Positions 1-6,088 are shown, counted from the first letter of the stretch. The stretch: DNA of 10,394 nucleotides from Pseudomonas sp. (GCA_030654635.1 JAURXE010000245.1:1-10394), one strand, 5' to 3'. Program-made: numbers and translations. Notes: a model not told the origin generated them from the letters alone.

Positions 1-192
1 GAAGACGAAGACGGCAACGAATCGCGCTATCGCATTGTCGGCCCGGATGAGCTGGACCTAAAAACCCAGCTGATCAGTATCGACTCGCCGCTGGCACGGG
101 CGCTGCTGGGCAAGGCACTAGATGCCGAGGTGCGGGTACAAACCCCCACTGGCGAGAAAACTTGGTACATCACCGCCATCGAATACCCTTGA
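1..192 (+). CDS. greB: Transcription elongation factor GreB, C-terminal part (5' end outside window)
   Basis: Open reading frame in frame 1 from the window edge to TGA at 190-192, 63 residues. The segments YRIVGPDEL, ISIDSPLARALLGK and the ending WYITAIEYP match what I recall of the C-terminal domain of GreB (E. coli has RIVGYDEI, ISIDSPMARALL and WYVNAIEY). Gre factors enter the RNA polymerase secondary channel and stimulate cleavage of backtracked transcripts; this C-terminal domain docks on polymerase, while the coiled-coil tip lies in the missing N-terminal part. GreA is the alternative, but the IEYP tail and the DSPxARALL form favour GreB. Family assignment is by recall of the sequence, not by search. 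Confidence 0.88.
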   Translation, partial: EDEDGNESRYRIVGPDELDLKTQLISIDSPLARALLGKALDAEVRVQTPTGEKTWYITAIEYP

Positions 193-318
193 ATAACGCT
201 GACTGCGATTCGCTTAAATTGTCCCAAGTGCCGGCTCCGGGCTGTCAGTGCGGACAATGCCCGGCGCGCACCTCCCTGGCTAAAGTGCTGAGCACCCTCG
301 CCTTGGAGAACAATAAAA

Positions 319-858
319 ATGCCTTGGTACCTCGAAGCACTGCTCAGCATTCCACTCGGCCTATTGCTGGGTAATTTCACCGAATGGTGGTTTCATCGTT
401 TCGTCTTGCATGGCTGGGGTAAAAAACCCGGCAAGCTGTGGAGCTTTCACTTCCACGAACACCACCGCAACGCCCGTAAACATAACTTCTACGACCCCTG
501 TTATCGGCGCTTCCCGCTGGGCTGGCACGCCCAGGGCAAAGAGGCTTGGGCGCTGTTAATCACCAGTTTGCTGGTCAGCCCGCTGGTGTTCTTCGCCCCC
601 TGGCTGACCGTGACTCTCTGGTATTGCGCGCTGAACTATTACCTGAGCCACAAAAAGTCCCACGACCACCCCGACTGGGCGCGCCAACATCTGGCCTGGC
701 ATTACGATCACCACATGGGCCCCAACCCGCACGCAAACTGGTGCGTAACCAAACCGTGGTTCGACTGGGTATTCGGCACCCGCGAGTATTACATCGGCAG
801 TGAGCGCGAGCAGCAGGATCAGAACCGGCGTCAGCGCAGCACTGCGGCAACCGCCTGA
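319..858 (+). CDS. Small fatty acid hydroxylase-superfamily membrane protein (histidine-box di-iron type)
   Basis: 179 residues. The ATG at 319 is preceded by GGAGA at 305-309, a good ribosome-binding site. The protein has the clustered histidine boxes typical of membrane di-iron hydroxylases/desaturases: H26xxxxH31 (HRFVLH), H44xHxHH49 (HFHEHH), H111-H117 (HKKSHDH) and H128xxHH132 (HYDHH). Hydrophobic segments lie at about 5-20 and 78-108. Members of this superfamily (sterol desaturase, fatty acid 2-hydroxylase, carotene hydroxylase) oxidise lipid substrates at the membrane. The protein is short for the family, so the substrate cannot be named. The hydrophilic tail after residue 160 is poorly structured. 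It stands alone between greB and pnuC, with a 67-base gap before pnuC, so a shared transcript is possible but not shown. Confidence 0.75.
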   Translation: MPWYLEALLSIPLGLLLGNFTEWWFHRFVLHGWGKKPGKLWSFHFHEHHRNARKHNFYDPCYRRFPLGWHAQGKEAWALLITSLLVSPLVFFAPWLTVTLWYCALNYYLSHKKSHDHPDWARQHLAWHYDHHMGPNPHANWCVTKPWFDWVFGTREYYIGSEREQQDQNRRQRSTAATA

Positions 859-896
859 AATCGCTACAATCGGCCCTCGAATATGACTGATGCGGC

Positions 897-920
897 GCCC
901 TCGGCGGCCGTCTTGAGGGC
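897..920 (+). promoter_or_regulatory. Stem-loop overlapping the pnuC ribosome-binding site
   Basis: GCCCTC (897-902) is the exact complement of GAGGGC (915-920), with a 12-base loop; two further G-U pairs could extend the stem inward. GAGGG (915-919) is the only Shine-Dalgarno candidate for the pnuC ATG at 926, so the stem would hide it. This could lower or regulate translation of pnuC. A six-pair stem in GC-rich DNA can arise by chance, so this is only a suggestion. Confidence 0.3.
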
Positions 921-925
921 TGTAG

Positions 926-1495
926 ATGTCTGCGATTGAACTGCTCGCCGCCGCACTGGGGGTACTGGCCGTCTGGCTGACCGTGCGGCAAAACCCCTGG
1001 TGCTGGCCGATTGGCCTGGCGATGGTGGTGATCTACTGCTGGATTTTTTACGAGGTCAAACTCTATTCCGACATGCTGCTGCAAGGCGTCTTTGCGCTCT
1101 TGCAGCTCTATGGCTGGTGGCAGTGGACCCGTGGCGGTCAGCAACACCACGGGCGTCAGGTCAGCAACCTTAGCCTGCCAGGACTGCTACTCAGCCTCGG
1201 TATCGGCACCATCGGCAGTTTGACGCTTGGCTATCTGATGGCCAATTACACCGATGCCGCGCAGCCTTGGCTGGATGCCGGCCTGACCGCGTTTAGTCTG
1301 GTGGCGCAGGTGTGGATGGCGCAAAAACGCATCGAAAATTGGCCGCTGTGGCTGGTCCTGGATGTGCTCTATGTCGGCCTTTTTATCTACAAAGAGCTGT
1401 ACCTCACCGCAGGCCTGTATGGGCTGTTCTGCCTGCTGGCGCTGCACGGCTGGCAACAATGGCGCCGGGCGCAAAGCCTGGTTATCAAGCCGTGA
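926..1495 (+). CDS. pnuC: PnuC-family vitamin transporter (probably nicotinamide riboside)
   Basis: 189 residues, almost wholly hydrophobic, with about seven membrane segments, the size and shape of PnuC facilitators. Family hallmarks are the early NPWCWPIG (residues 23-30), the aromatic LYGWWQW (61-67), NWPLWLVLDV (138-147) and the late AGLYGLFCLLALHGWQQW (162-179), which mirrors the first aromatic motif, as expected for the internal symmetry of the family. PnuC proteins carry nicotinamide riboside across the inner membrane by facilitated diffusion, driven by phosphorylation in the cytoplasm. Related proteins carry thiamine (PnuT) or riboflavin (PnuX). Here the coupled NadR-like kinase gene favours nicotinamide riboside. 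The start at 926 has GAGGG seven bases upstream. The stop overlaps the next gene's GTG (GTGA). I saw no thiamine-pyrophosphate riboswitch motif upstream. Confidence 0.87.
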   Translation: MSAIELLAAALGVLAVWLTVRQNPWCWPIGLAMVVIYCWIFYEVKLYSDMLLQGVFALLQLYGWWQWTRGGQQHHGRQVSNLSLPGLLLSLGIGTIGSLTLGYLMANYTDAAQPWLDAGLTAFSLVAQVWMAQKRIENWPLWLVLDVLYVGLFIYKELYLTAGLYGLFCLLALHGWQQWRRAQSLVIKP

Positions 1496-2022
1496 AAGTG
1501 CTGGTGCTGACCGGCCCCGAATCCAGCGGCAAGAGCTGGCTGGCGACCGAGATTCAGGCTGAGTTTGGCGGCCTGATCGTCGGTGAATACGTTCGGCATT
1601 TTATCCAGCAAGAGCAAAGAGACACCTGCTACGCCGACATCCCAGAAATCGCCCGCGGACAGCTCGACTGGGAAGATGCCGCGCGCGCAACAGCGCCCGA
1701 GTTACTGATTCTTGACACCCACCTGCTCAGTAATATGCTTTGGAGTCAGACTCTTTTTGGCGCCTGTCCGCAGTGGATTGAACAGCAATTACTCGCCCGC
1801 CATTACGATTTGCACCTGCTGCTCGACCCCGCTGACACACCCTGGATCGCTGACGGGCAACGCTGCCAGCCACAACTGCAACAACGCCAGCAGTTTCACC
1901 AGGCGTGCAAGAGTTGGCTGCAGCAGCATCAGCAAACCCATGTCGACATTCAGGGCAATTGGCAACTACGCCAGCAGCGCACTTTGATACAGGTTGACAC
2001 GTGGTTGCATAACCACTCCTGA
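1492..2022 (+). CDS. NadR-like P-loop ATPase, probable ribosylnicotinamide kinase
   Basis: 176 residues if translation starts at the GTG at 1492, which shares GTGA with the pnuC stop. The frame stays open upstream inside pnuC, but that part has no family resemblance and the P-loop starts right after this GTG. Visible motifs: Walker A GPESSGKS (8-15), EYVR (32-35), Walker B-like LLILDT (71-76), and DPADTPWIADGQR (112-124), which matches the DxDxPWxxDGxR block of the NadR ribosylnicotinamide-kinase domain. There is no nucleotidyltransferase or HTH domain, so it is only the kinase module of NadR. Phosphorylating imported nicotinamide riboside to NMN would trap it in the cell and feed NAD synthesis. 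No Shine-Dalgarno is evident, so translation is probably coupled to pnuC. A thiamine-related kinase role is less likely. Confidence 0.8.
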   Translation: MKVLVLTGPESSGKSWLATEIQAEFGGLIVGEYVRHFIQQEQRDTCYADIPEIARGQLDWEDAARATAPELLILDTHLLSNMLWSQTLFGACPQWIEQQLLARHYDLHLLLDPADTPWIADGQRCQPQLQQRQQFHQACKSWLQQHQQTHVDIQGNWQLRQQRTLIQVDTWLHNHS

Positions 2023-2145
2023 AACGCTGCCGATATTTAAAAAGCCCTCCAGCTATTGCATCTTCTGGCTTTAAGCGCCGTCACAGAGCCCGCCACCAGA
2101 TGCTTATTCATCTGGATCATGACCAGCCTCTATCTGAACCACTCA

Positions 2146-2169
2146 ACCTGTATCAATAACGATACAGGT
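2146..2169. repeat. Perfect 9-bp inverted repeat, candidate enhancer for a sigma-54 activator
   Basis: ACCTGTATC (2146-2154), six bases, GATACAGGT (2161-2169). The arms are exact complements. There is no T run, so it does not look like a terminator. Its centre is about 190 bases upstream of the predicted fap transcription start, within the usual range of sites for bacterial enhancer-binding proteins. The right arm's nine bases recur once, exactly and singly, at 1986-1994 in the end of the NadR-like gene. The binding protein is unknown; the linked activator at 7564-8895 is the natural candidate. Confidence 0.5.
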
Positions 2170-2277
2170 ATACAAAACCCCCTCCCGCCCGCTAACTCCG
2201 TGGCCTGCAGCTTATTTTGTATAAAAAATAAATCCTCGAAGTGTTGCGTCAATGAATCAGTCATCCACTCCCACAAC

Positions 2278-2306
2278 TAAAACAATGCCTCCAAGGTATT
2301 GTTTTA
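2278..2306. repeat. Hairpin-forming inverted repeat just upstream of the fap promoter
   Basis: TAAAACAAT (2278-2286) pairs exactly with ATTGTTTTA (2298-2306). Inside, a G-T pair and CCT/AGG continue the stem, leaving a three-base loop. The A tract on the left and T tract on the right make it resemble a weak bidirectional terminator insulating the fap promoter (which starts at 2324) from read-through. Equally it could be an operator at about -58. The stem is AT-rich at its base, so termination strength would be modest. Confidence 0.45.
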
Positions 2307-2323
2307 TCTAGCAATAATGTTTC

Positions 2324-2339
2324 AGGCACGGCTACTGCA
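2324..2339 (+). promoter_or_regulatory. Sigma-54 (RpoN) promoter of the fap operon
   Basis: AGGCACGGCTACTGCA matches the -24/-12 consensus TGGCACG-N4-TTGCA at 12 of the 12 fixed positions apart from A for T at the first base and C for T at the start of the -12 block. The invariant GG (2325-2326) and GC (2337-2338) are exactly ten bases apart. Transcription would start near 2350, giving a leader of about 42 bases before the fapA ATG. The element lies downstream of two alternative upstream starts in the fapA frame (TTG 2299, ATG 2317) and so excludes them. A sigma-54 activator gene lies at the other end of the operon. Confidence 0.72.
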
Positions 2340-2391
2340 ATCAATCCCGAAACTTGAACTGGCACTGGCCGGTACAACGGGAGACGCACTT

Positions 2392-2853
2392 ATGGATATT
2401 TCATTACATCGCCTAAAAGGCGCTGGCTTGTTGTTAGCACTTCTCACTCTGCCGGTAGAGATGCCACAAGCTGCCGATGGTGAAATCGTTATCAGTCGAC
2501 CAGTACAACCTCGCGTAGCAACCCGCGCCCCATTGGCACGTGACACAAATCCACGCTCAGTTTATGCCTCGCCAACGCATTACGCCGACCTGTCTCAATT
2601 AGGTAACAGTAGTCAGGGCGAGTTGAGTGACAACGATTTCGCTGGCGTCAGCAGCGGTCGCACCTTGGCGACGCAGTTACCAAGCGCACAAACGACTTTC
2701 AGCAATAACAACGCTGCCAACTTGATCGACCGCGCTGCTGGCACAGCCACCCACCGCACCAGTGGCAGCAGCGGCCTCAGCGGCCTCAGCGGACAAATCA
2801 ATCGCAGCCTGCAGCAAGGTCTGCAACCTTTAAAAATGCTCGGAGGCCAATGA
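2392..2853 (+). CDS. fapA: FapA, periplasmic chaperone-like protein of the functional amyloid system
   Basis: 153 residues from the ATG at 2392, preceded by GGGAG (2379-2383) with eight bases between. Longer versions would begin upstream of the sigma-54 promoter. Residues 1-28 form a signal peptide (KGAGLLLALLTLP, cleavage probably after PQA). The mature part is polar, low-complexity and rich in Ser, Asn, Thr and Ala, with SGLSGLSG at 127-134 encoded by a 9-bp tandem repeat. Identification rests mainly on its place as first gene of a complete fapA-F order and on size. FapA is known to be needed for normal fibre composition and acts in the periplasm, perhaps keeping FapC unfolded. It is followed by fapB with one base between stop and start, so the two are translationally linked. 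Confidence 0.85.
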   Translation: MDISLHRLKGAGLLLALLTLPVEMPQAADGEIVISRPVQPRVATRAPLARDTNPRSVYASPTHYADLSQLGNSSQGELSDNDFAGVSSGRTLATQLPSAQTTFSNNNAANLIDRAAGTATHRTSGSSGLSGLSGQINRSLQQGLQPLKMLGGQ

Positions 2854-2854
2854 G

Positions 2855-3436
2855 ATGCGCTCTCTAACTTTCTTATTGCTGAGCAGCCTAAGCGCCCCAC
2901 TGTGGGCTGATTCGCAAATACAGCAAATGAACGCTCGCATTGACTCCAGTGCACAAGCACAGCAAGGCAACTTGATGCTTAACCAAGCATCCGGGCATCA
3001 GCACCAACAGGCCAACACCCGCGCCATCGCAGCCCGCAGCGTGGCAAGCGCGAGTACCCGCGTCGAACAATGGCAGGACCAACAGATCAGCAACAACGAA
3101 GAAGTGATTGGCACTAATGCCAGCATCGCAGGCGCGTCCTTCAGCTACAGCAGCGGCGTACTCGGCGTCAATCAAAGCGCTGGACGCAGCAATCAACAAA
3201 TCAATGCCTTCCGCATGACCAGCAGCGTGCTGGAAGGCTTGGATGACAGCGTGCTCGCGCAACAAAGCGTCATGCCGTCAGTTATCTCAGGGGCAGTCGG
3301 ACCTCAAAGCGGAGAGCGCATCGCCTCAGTCGACGATCGCGCATTTAGCAGTAGCCGTGGTGTGGTGCAACTGAACCAGAGCGCCGGGATTGGCAATCGC
3401 AGCATTAACAATCTCGGAATAAGGGTTTCGGAATGA
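2855..3436 (+). CDS. fapB: FapB, minor amyloid subunit / nucleator
   Basis: 193 residues. The ATG at 2855 has CGGAGG (2841-2846) upstream, inside the end of fapA. Signal peptide 1-18 (LLLSSLSAPLWA, cleaved before DS). The mature protein shows three imperfect amyloid repeats with the core pattern G-x-x-x-[LV]-N-Q-x-x-G-x-x-x-[QR]-x-x-N: about 38-59 (MLNQASGHQHQQAN), 101-121 (GVNQSAGRSNQQIN) and 169-190 (QLNQSAGIGNRSIN), joined by two linkers. FapB is secreted through FapF and is thought to seed FapC polymerisation, as CsgB seeds CsgA in curli. The same repeat core in the next gene supports common ancestry of FapB and FapC. No cysteine is present, unlike FapC. Confidence 0.92.
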   Translation: MRSLTFLLLSSLSAPLWADSQIQQMNARIDSSAQAQQGNLMLNQASGHQHQQANTRAIAARSVASASTRVEQWQDQQISNNEEVIGTNASIAGASFSYSSGVLGVNQSAGRSNQQINAFRMTSSVLEGLDDSVLAQQSVMPSVISGAVGPQSGERIASVDDRAFSSSRGVVQLNQSAGIGNRSINNLGIRVSE

Positions 3437-3476
3437 CTCTGCAAACCCGCCTACTCAACTGCAAGGAGACATTTGA

Positions 3477-4577
3477 ATGAAAACTCAATATATGCTCACT
3501 CCTCTGGCCATGGCCTTGGCTGCCCTTGTTTCAGCTAGTACTTTTGCCAGCGACAATGGCAACAACGGAGGTCCAGGACAAGGTTATAACCAAGACGGGG
3601 GCTCGGCTTCCATTCATGACCATCAACTCAGCGAAGGCAACAAAGTGCTGAATGAAGGGACCGAGAACGATGCATCCATCGACGGTTCCCTCGGTGCAGC
3701 ATCTGGCAATATTGGCGTCAACGTTGCCGCTGGTGACAATAACCAGCAAGCCAACGCTGCCGCTTTGGCAACTGCTGATGCCGGCTTTGTATTTGGCTCT
3801 GCCGCCAAAGCCAGCATTGAGGTGGGCCAAGTGGGCACACACAACAGCGTGCATAACTACAGCACGCAAAACACAGCGCAGCTGACTAACTCTGCCAATG
3901 GCAGCACCGGCAACATCGGCATCAACGTCGCTTCCGGTGTCTACAACCAGCAGAAAAACGACATGGTCGCGGCGGTTTCGGAAAAAGCCTATAGCGCCTC
4001 AGCCAATGTTGGGATTTCTCAAAAACTGTCGGGTAACACCACCGAAAACAACGCCACGCTGGATTATGGCACTGCTGCCGTCAGTCTCAAGCTGACAGCG
4101 GGTGGTACTTATGTCGGTGCGGGCGTTGGCGGCTATTCTGGCACCCACTCAGGCACCTCCTCAGGCACCTCTGACCAGATTGGCAACGTCTATCTGGACA
4201 GCTGGAGCGGCTCAAGCCATCCAGGCGGCGTTTCGACCGGGCACGTGGACCTGGATGACCAGGTACAAGGTGCTGTGGACCTGAATGACGACGGTGGTGC
4301 ACTGGCCTTCAACAATGACGGCACTTACAGCGGCACACAAAGTGGCACTGTGGGCATTGTCGAGGCGGGCCTGACTACTTTGGCTGGCACTGTAAGCGGC
4401 AATATTCCGGTGGTTGCTGGGTTTAAAGCCCCAGTGATCAACGATGCCAAGGTGAATGGTTCGCTGAACAACGTGTCGGGCAACCTCGGGTTGAACATCG
4501 CAGCCGGCAGCGGTAACCAGCAGAGCAACTCGCTGGCAATTGCCGCGGGCTGTACTGCCTGTTCTAGCGGTCTGTGA
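3477..4577 (+). CDS. fapC: FapC, major functional amyloid subunit
   Basis: 366 residues. AAGGAG (3463-3468) lies nine bases before the ATG at 3477, the best Shine-Dalgarno in the operon. Signal peptide 1-24 (MALAALVSASTFA, cleaved before SD). Three imperfect repeats carry the N-I/L-G-[VIL]-N-[VI]-A-x-G-x-x-N-Q-Q core: R1 about 65-97, R2 about 132-165, R3 about 323-357. Linker L1 is about 34 residues; L2 is long (about 157 residues), rich in Gly, Ser, Thr and Asp, with SGT repeats at 221-232. The protein ends CTACSSGL, i.e. the C-terminal CxxC (C359, C362) typical of FapC. It forms the extracellular amyloid fibres that stiffen biofilms. A strong stem-loop follows the stop. Confidence 0.95.
   Translation: MKTQYMLTPLAMALAALVSASTFASDNGNNGGPGQGYNQDGGSASIHDHQLSEGNKVLNEGTENDASIDGSLGAASGNIGVNVAAGDNNQQANAAALATADAGFVFGSAAKASIEVGQVGTHNSVHNYSTQNTAQLTNSANGSTGNIGINVASGVYNQQKNDMVAAVSEKAYSASANVGISQKLSGNTTENNATLDYGTAAVSLKLTAGGTYVGAGVGGYSGTHSGTSSGTSDQIGNVYLDSWSGSSHPGGVSTGHVDLDDQVQGAVDLNDDGGALAFNNDGTYSGTQSGTVGIVEAGLTTLAGTVSGNIPVVAGFKAPVINDAKVNGSLNNVSGNLGLNIAAGSGNQQSNSLAIAAGCTACSSGL
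4140..4175 (+). repeat. 12-bp tandem repeat in the fapC linker
   Basis: Three adjacent 12-base units begin GGCACC at 4140, 4152 and 4164 (GGCACCCACTCA, GGCACCTCCTCA, GGCACCTCTGAC). They encode the SGT-type motif of the L2 linker of FapC and show slippage-type expansion in frame. Confidence 0.7.
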
Positions 4578-4584
4578 CCTGACT

Positions 4585-4614
4585 GTATGGGGCTTTGCTT
4601 GCAAAGCCCCATAC
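4585..4614 (+). terminator. Strong intercistronic stem-loop between fapC and fapD (attenuator or mRNA-stabilising hairpin)
   Basis: GTATGGGGCTTTGC (4585-4598) is the exact reverse complement of GCAAAGCCCCATAC (4601-4614), giving a 13-pair stem with a four-base loop, starting eight bases after the fapC stop. It is followed by TTCTTATAAGG, only a short interrupted T tract. It may terminate part of the transcripts, or block 3' exonucleases and stabilise fapABC mRNA. Either would give more FapC than FapD-F, as an export system needs. The fapD ribosome-binding site (AAGGAT, 4622-4627) lies just outside the stem and stays accessible. Confidence 0.7.
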
Positions 4615-4634
4615 TTCTTATAAGGATATTCAAC

Positions 4635-5318
4635 ATGTTGCGACTATTATTGAGCTTCGTGCTGATCTGTTGTGCACTGCCAAGCCGTGCAGCCACCATG
4701 CCCTTTGCCGTACTCCCTGGTGGCAATATTGCATTCAAATCGGTGGAAAGCATTCGCGAGCGACGCTTTAGTAATTTGGTCGAGCAAAAAACCGATTTCA
4801 GCTGTGGCGCCGCCGCCATGGCTACTCTGCTCAACGAAGCCTACGGCTTGTCGATGAGTGAGGCCGACGTGATTCTCGGCATGCTTACCGAAGCCGATGA
4901 AGAACAAGTGCGCCAGCAGGGCTTTTCGATGCTGGACATGAAGCGCTATGCGCAAACCCTCGGGCTGCGTGCTCGCGGTTATCGCATAGACGCCAGCCAA
5001 CTGGAGCAAATCAGCATCCCGGTGATCGTGCTGATTGAGGTCCGTGGTTATAAGCATTTCGTTGTCATGCAGCGCAGTGTCGATGGCTGGGCCTATATCG
5101 GCGACCCGGTACTGGGTCATAAAAAATTGCCCCTCGACGAGTTCGCCCAAGGTTGGAATGGCATCGTGTTTGCCATGATCGGCCCCGGCTATGACCGCGC
5201 CAACGCCCTGCTTACTCCTCCCGAGCCTCTGACTGCCCGTCACCGGCTTGATCATTACCAACAAGTGGATGATGCCAAGTTGATGGAGTTCGGCTTTATC
5301 CAAAGTGATTTCTTCTAG
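4635..5318 (+). CDS. fapD: FapD, C39-family cysteine peptidase of the amyloid system
   Basis: 227 residues from the ATG at 4635 with AAGGAT (4622-4627) upstream. A longer in-frame version from 4587 would start inside the intercistronic hairpin and spoil the signal peptide, so it is rejected. Signal peptide about 1-19 (LLLSFVLICCALPSRA). The peptidase C39 motif QKTDFSCGAA carries the oxyanion Gln51 and nucleophile Cys57; YKHFVVM supplies His141 and IGDP Asp157, so the catalytic set is complete. C39 enzymes usually cut leader peptides at double-glycine sites as part of ABC exporters; here the domain stands alone and is exported to the periplasm. FapD is required for Fap secretion and may process a Fap component. 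The C-terminal 40 residues after the domain are polar. Confidence 0.94.
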   Translation: MLRLLLSFVLICCALPSRAATMPFAVLPGGNIAFKSVESIRERRFSNLVEQKTDFSCGAAAMATLLNEAYGLSMSEADVILGMLTEADEEQVRQQGFSMLDMKRYAQTLGLRARGYRIDASQLEQISIPVIVLIEVRGYKHFVVMQRSVDGWAYIGDPVLGHKKLPLDEFAQGWNGIVFAMIGPGYDRANALLTPPEPLTARHRLDHYQQVDDAKLMEFGFIQSDFF

Positions 5319-5356
5319 CGCAGTGCGCACGGGGGCAAAACTCCCAGGAGTCAGAC

Positions 5357-6088
5357 ATGAACGTTAAGCCTTTACTCTTCACTACTCTGTTCGCTGCAGC
5401 ACTACCAGCCAGCGCCACCAGCCTGTTTCAGCCTATAGAACTTCGCGATGCCGAACTGGCCAGCCTGCGCGGCCGTTATGTGCTGCCAGATCGAATTATT
5501 AATTTCGGCGTGACCATGACCACCCTCTGGCAGAACAGTTCGGGTGCCTCAATCGGTGCTCAGGTCGTGCTGCAGGTCAACAATCAAGCCCAAGCCAATC
5601 TGACAGTTACGCCGTTATATGAGGCGGGCAATGGCAGTACGGTCAGTACTGGCAGCGGTCAAGTACTGGGTGGGGCGGGCCTCAGCAACGTGCAAGGCAT
5701 CGTGCAAAGCGTGCGCACCGCCGGCGACTTCAACAAAGGGCTAAACGACCTGAGCGTGGAGATCAGCCATAACAGTGGCGACGCGATGCCCAACAGCGGC
5801 CAGAGCTGGACAGGCGACCAGCAATTTAACAATTCCGCCGGCAGCATCAATATTTCCTCTGCTAAAGGTGGCCTACAACTGGCCCTGCAAGCCAACAACA
5901 ATCAAGGTTTTGCCCAGCAGCAGATCGGCTTAGGTGGCGTCAGACAGCAATCGAACATCACCGGAGCGCTAAACAATGTGCAAAACCTGGCGGCCTTGAA
6001 TGTGGCCCTGCGCGATAACCCACGAGGGCTGGATGGCTTGCAGTGTGCTTGGGATCAGATCCGCACCATGCGCCCCGCTGGGTATTGA
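5357..6088 (+). CDS. fapE: FapE, minor exported component of the functional amyloid system
   Basis: 243 residues. AGGAG (5346-5350) lies six bases before the ATG at 5357. Signal peptide 1-20 (LLFTTLFAAALPASA, cleaved before TS). The start of the mature chain, DAELASLRGRYVLPDRI (31-47), is followed by FGVTMTTLWQN. The rest is rich in Asn, Gln, Gly and Ser without the clear repeat core of FapB and FapC, though an NNNQG-QQQIGLGG-QQSN stretch (about 185-205) is loosely similar. One cysteine, C230, lies near the C-terminus. FapE is found as a minor constituent of purified Fap fibres; its exact role is not settled. The assignment rests on operon position, size and N-terminal motif. Confidence 0.9.
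   Translation: MNVKPLLFTTLFAAALPASATSLFQPIELRDAELASLRGRYVLPDRIINFGVTMTTLWQNSSGASIGAQVVLQVNNQAQANLTVTPLYEAGNGSTVSTGSGQVLGGAGLSNVQGIVQSVRTAGDFNKGLNDLSVEISHNSGDAMPNSGQSWTGDQQFNNSAGSINISSAKGGLQLALQANNNQGFAQQQIGLGGVRQQSNITGALNNVQNLAALNVALRDNPRGLDGLQCAWDQIRTMRPAGY

Larger units (their letters stand above)
2023..2391. other. 369-base AT-richer intergenic regulatory region upstream of the fap operon
   Basis: No convincing gene lies here; the short open frames have no ribosome-binding site or recognisable product. The region holds a weak AAAGCC/GGCTTT pair near 2041-2073 without a proper U tract, a perfect 9-bp inverted repeat (2146-2169), an A+T-rich tract (2210-2234), a hairpin-forming inverted repeat (2278-2306) and a sigma-54 promoter (2324-2339). 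The arrangement of distant palindrome, AT-rich (bendable) DNA and -24/-12 promoter is what one expects of an enhancer-activated sigma-54 control region. A site for the bending protein IHF is possible, but I found no good match to its consensus. Confidence 0.6.

Noticed and set aside
218..258. ATTGTCC/GGACAAT inverted repeat after greB
   Set aside because: Seven-pair arms with a 27-base loop and no T tract; neither a terminator nor a clear operator.
859..925. Thiamine-pyrophosphate or NAD riboswitch before pnuC
   Set aside because: The leader is too short and I could not find the conserved core motifs of the thiamine riboswitch.
1312..1491. Extension of the NadR-like protein 60 residues upstream into pnuC
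   Set aside because: That stretch overlaps pnuC in another frame, has no family resemblance, and the P-loop begins just after the GTG at 1492.
2001..2016. GTGGTT-GCAT-AACCAC hairpin at the end of the NadR-like gene
   Set aside because: Lies in coding sequence, six pairs only, no T tract; could be chance.
2041..2073. Terminator after the NadR-like gene (AAAGCC ... GGCTTT)
   Set aside because: Six-pair stem with a long loop and only CTTTAAG after it; too weak to call.
2056..2280. 74-residue open frame in the fap upstream region
   Set aside because: No ribosome-binding site, unlikely composition, and it spans the regulatory palindrome; most likely random.
2299..2391. N-terminal extension of FapA starting at TTG 2299 or ATG 2317
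   Set aside because: These starts lie upstream of the sigma-54 promoter's expected transcription start, have no good ribosome-binding site and would bury the signal peptide.
4587..4634. Longer FapD starting at ATG 4587
   Set aside because: The start lies inside the intercistronic hairpin, lacks a Shine-Dalgarno and places 16 residues before a normal signal peptide.
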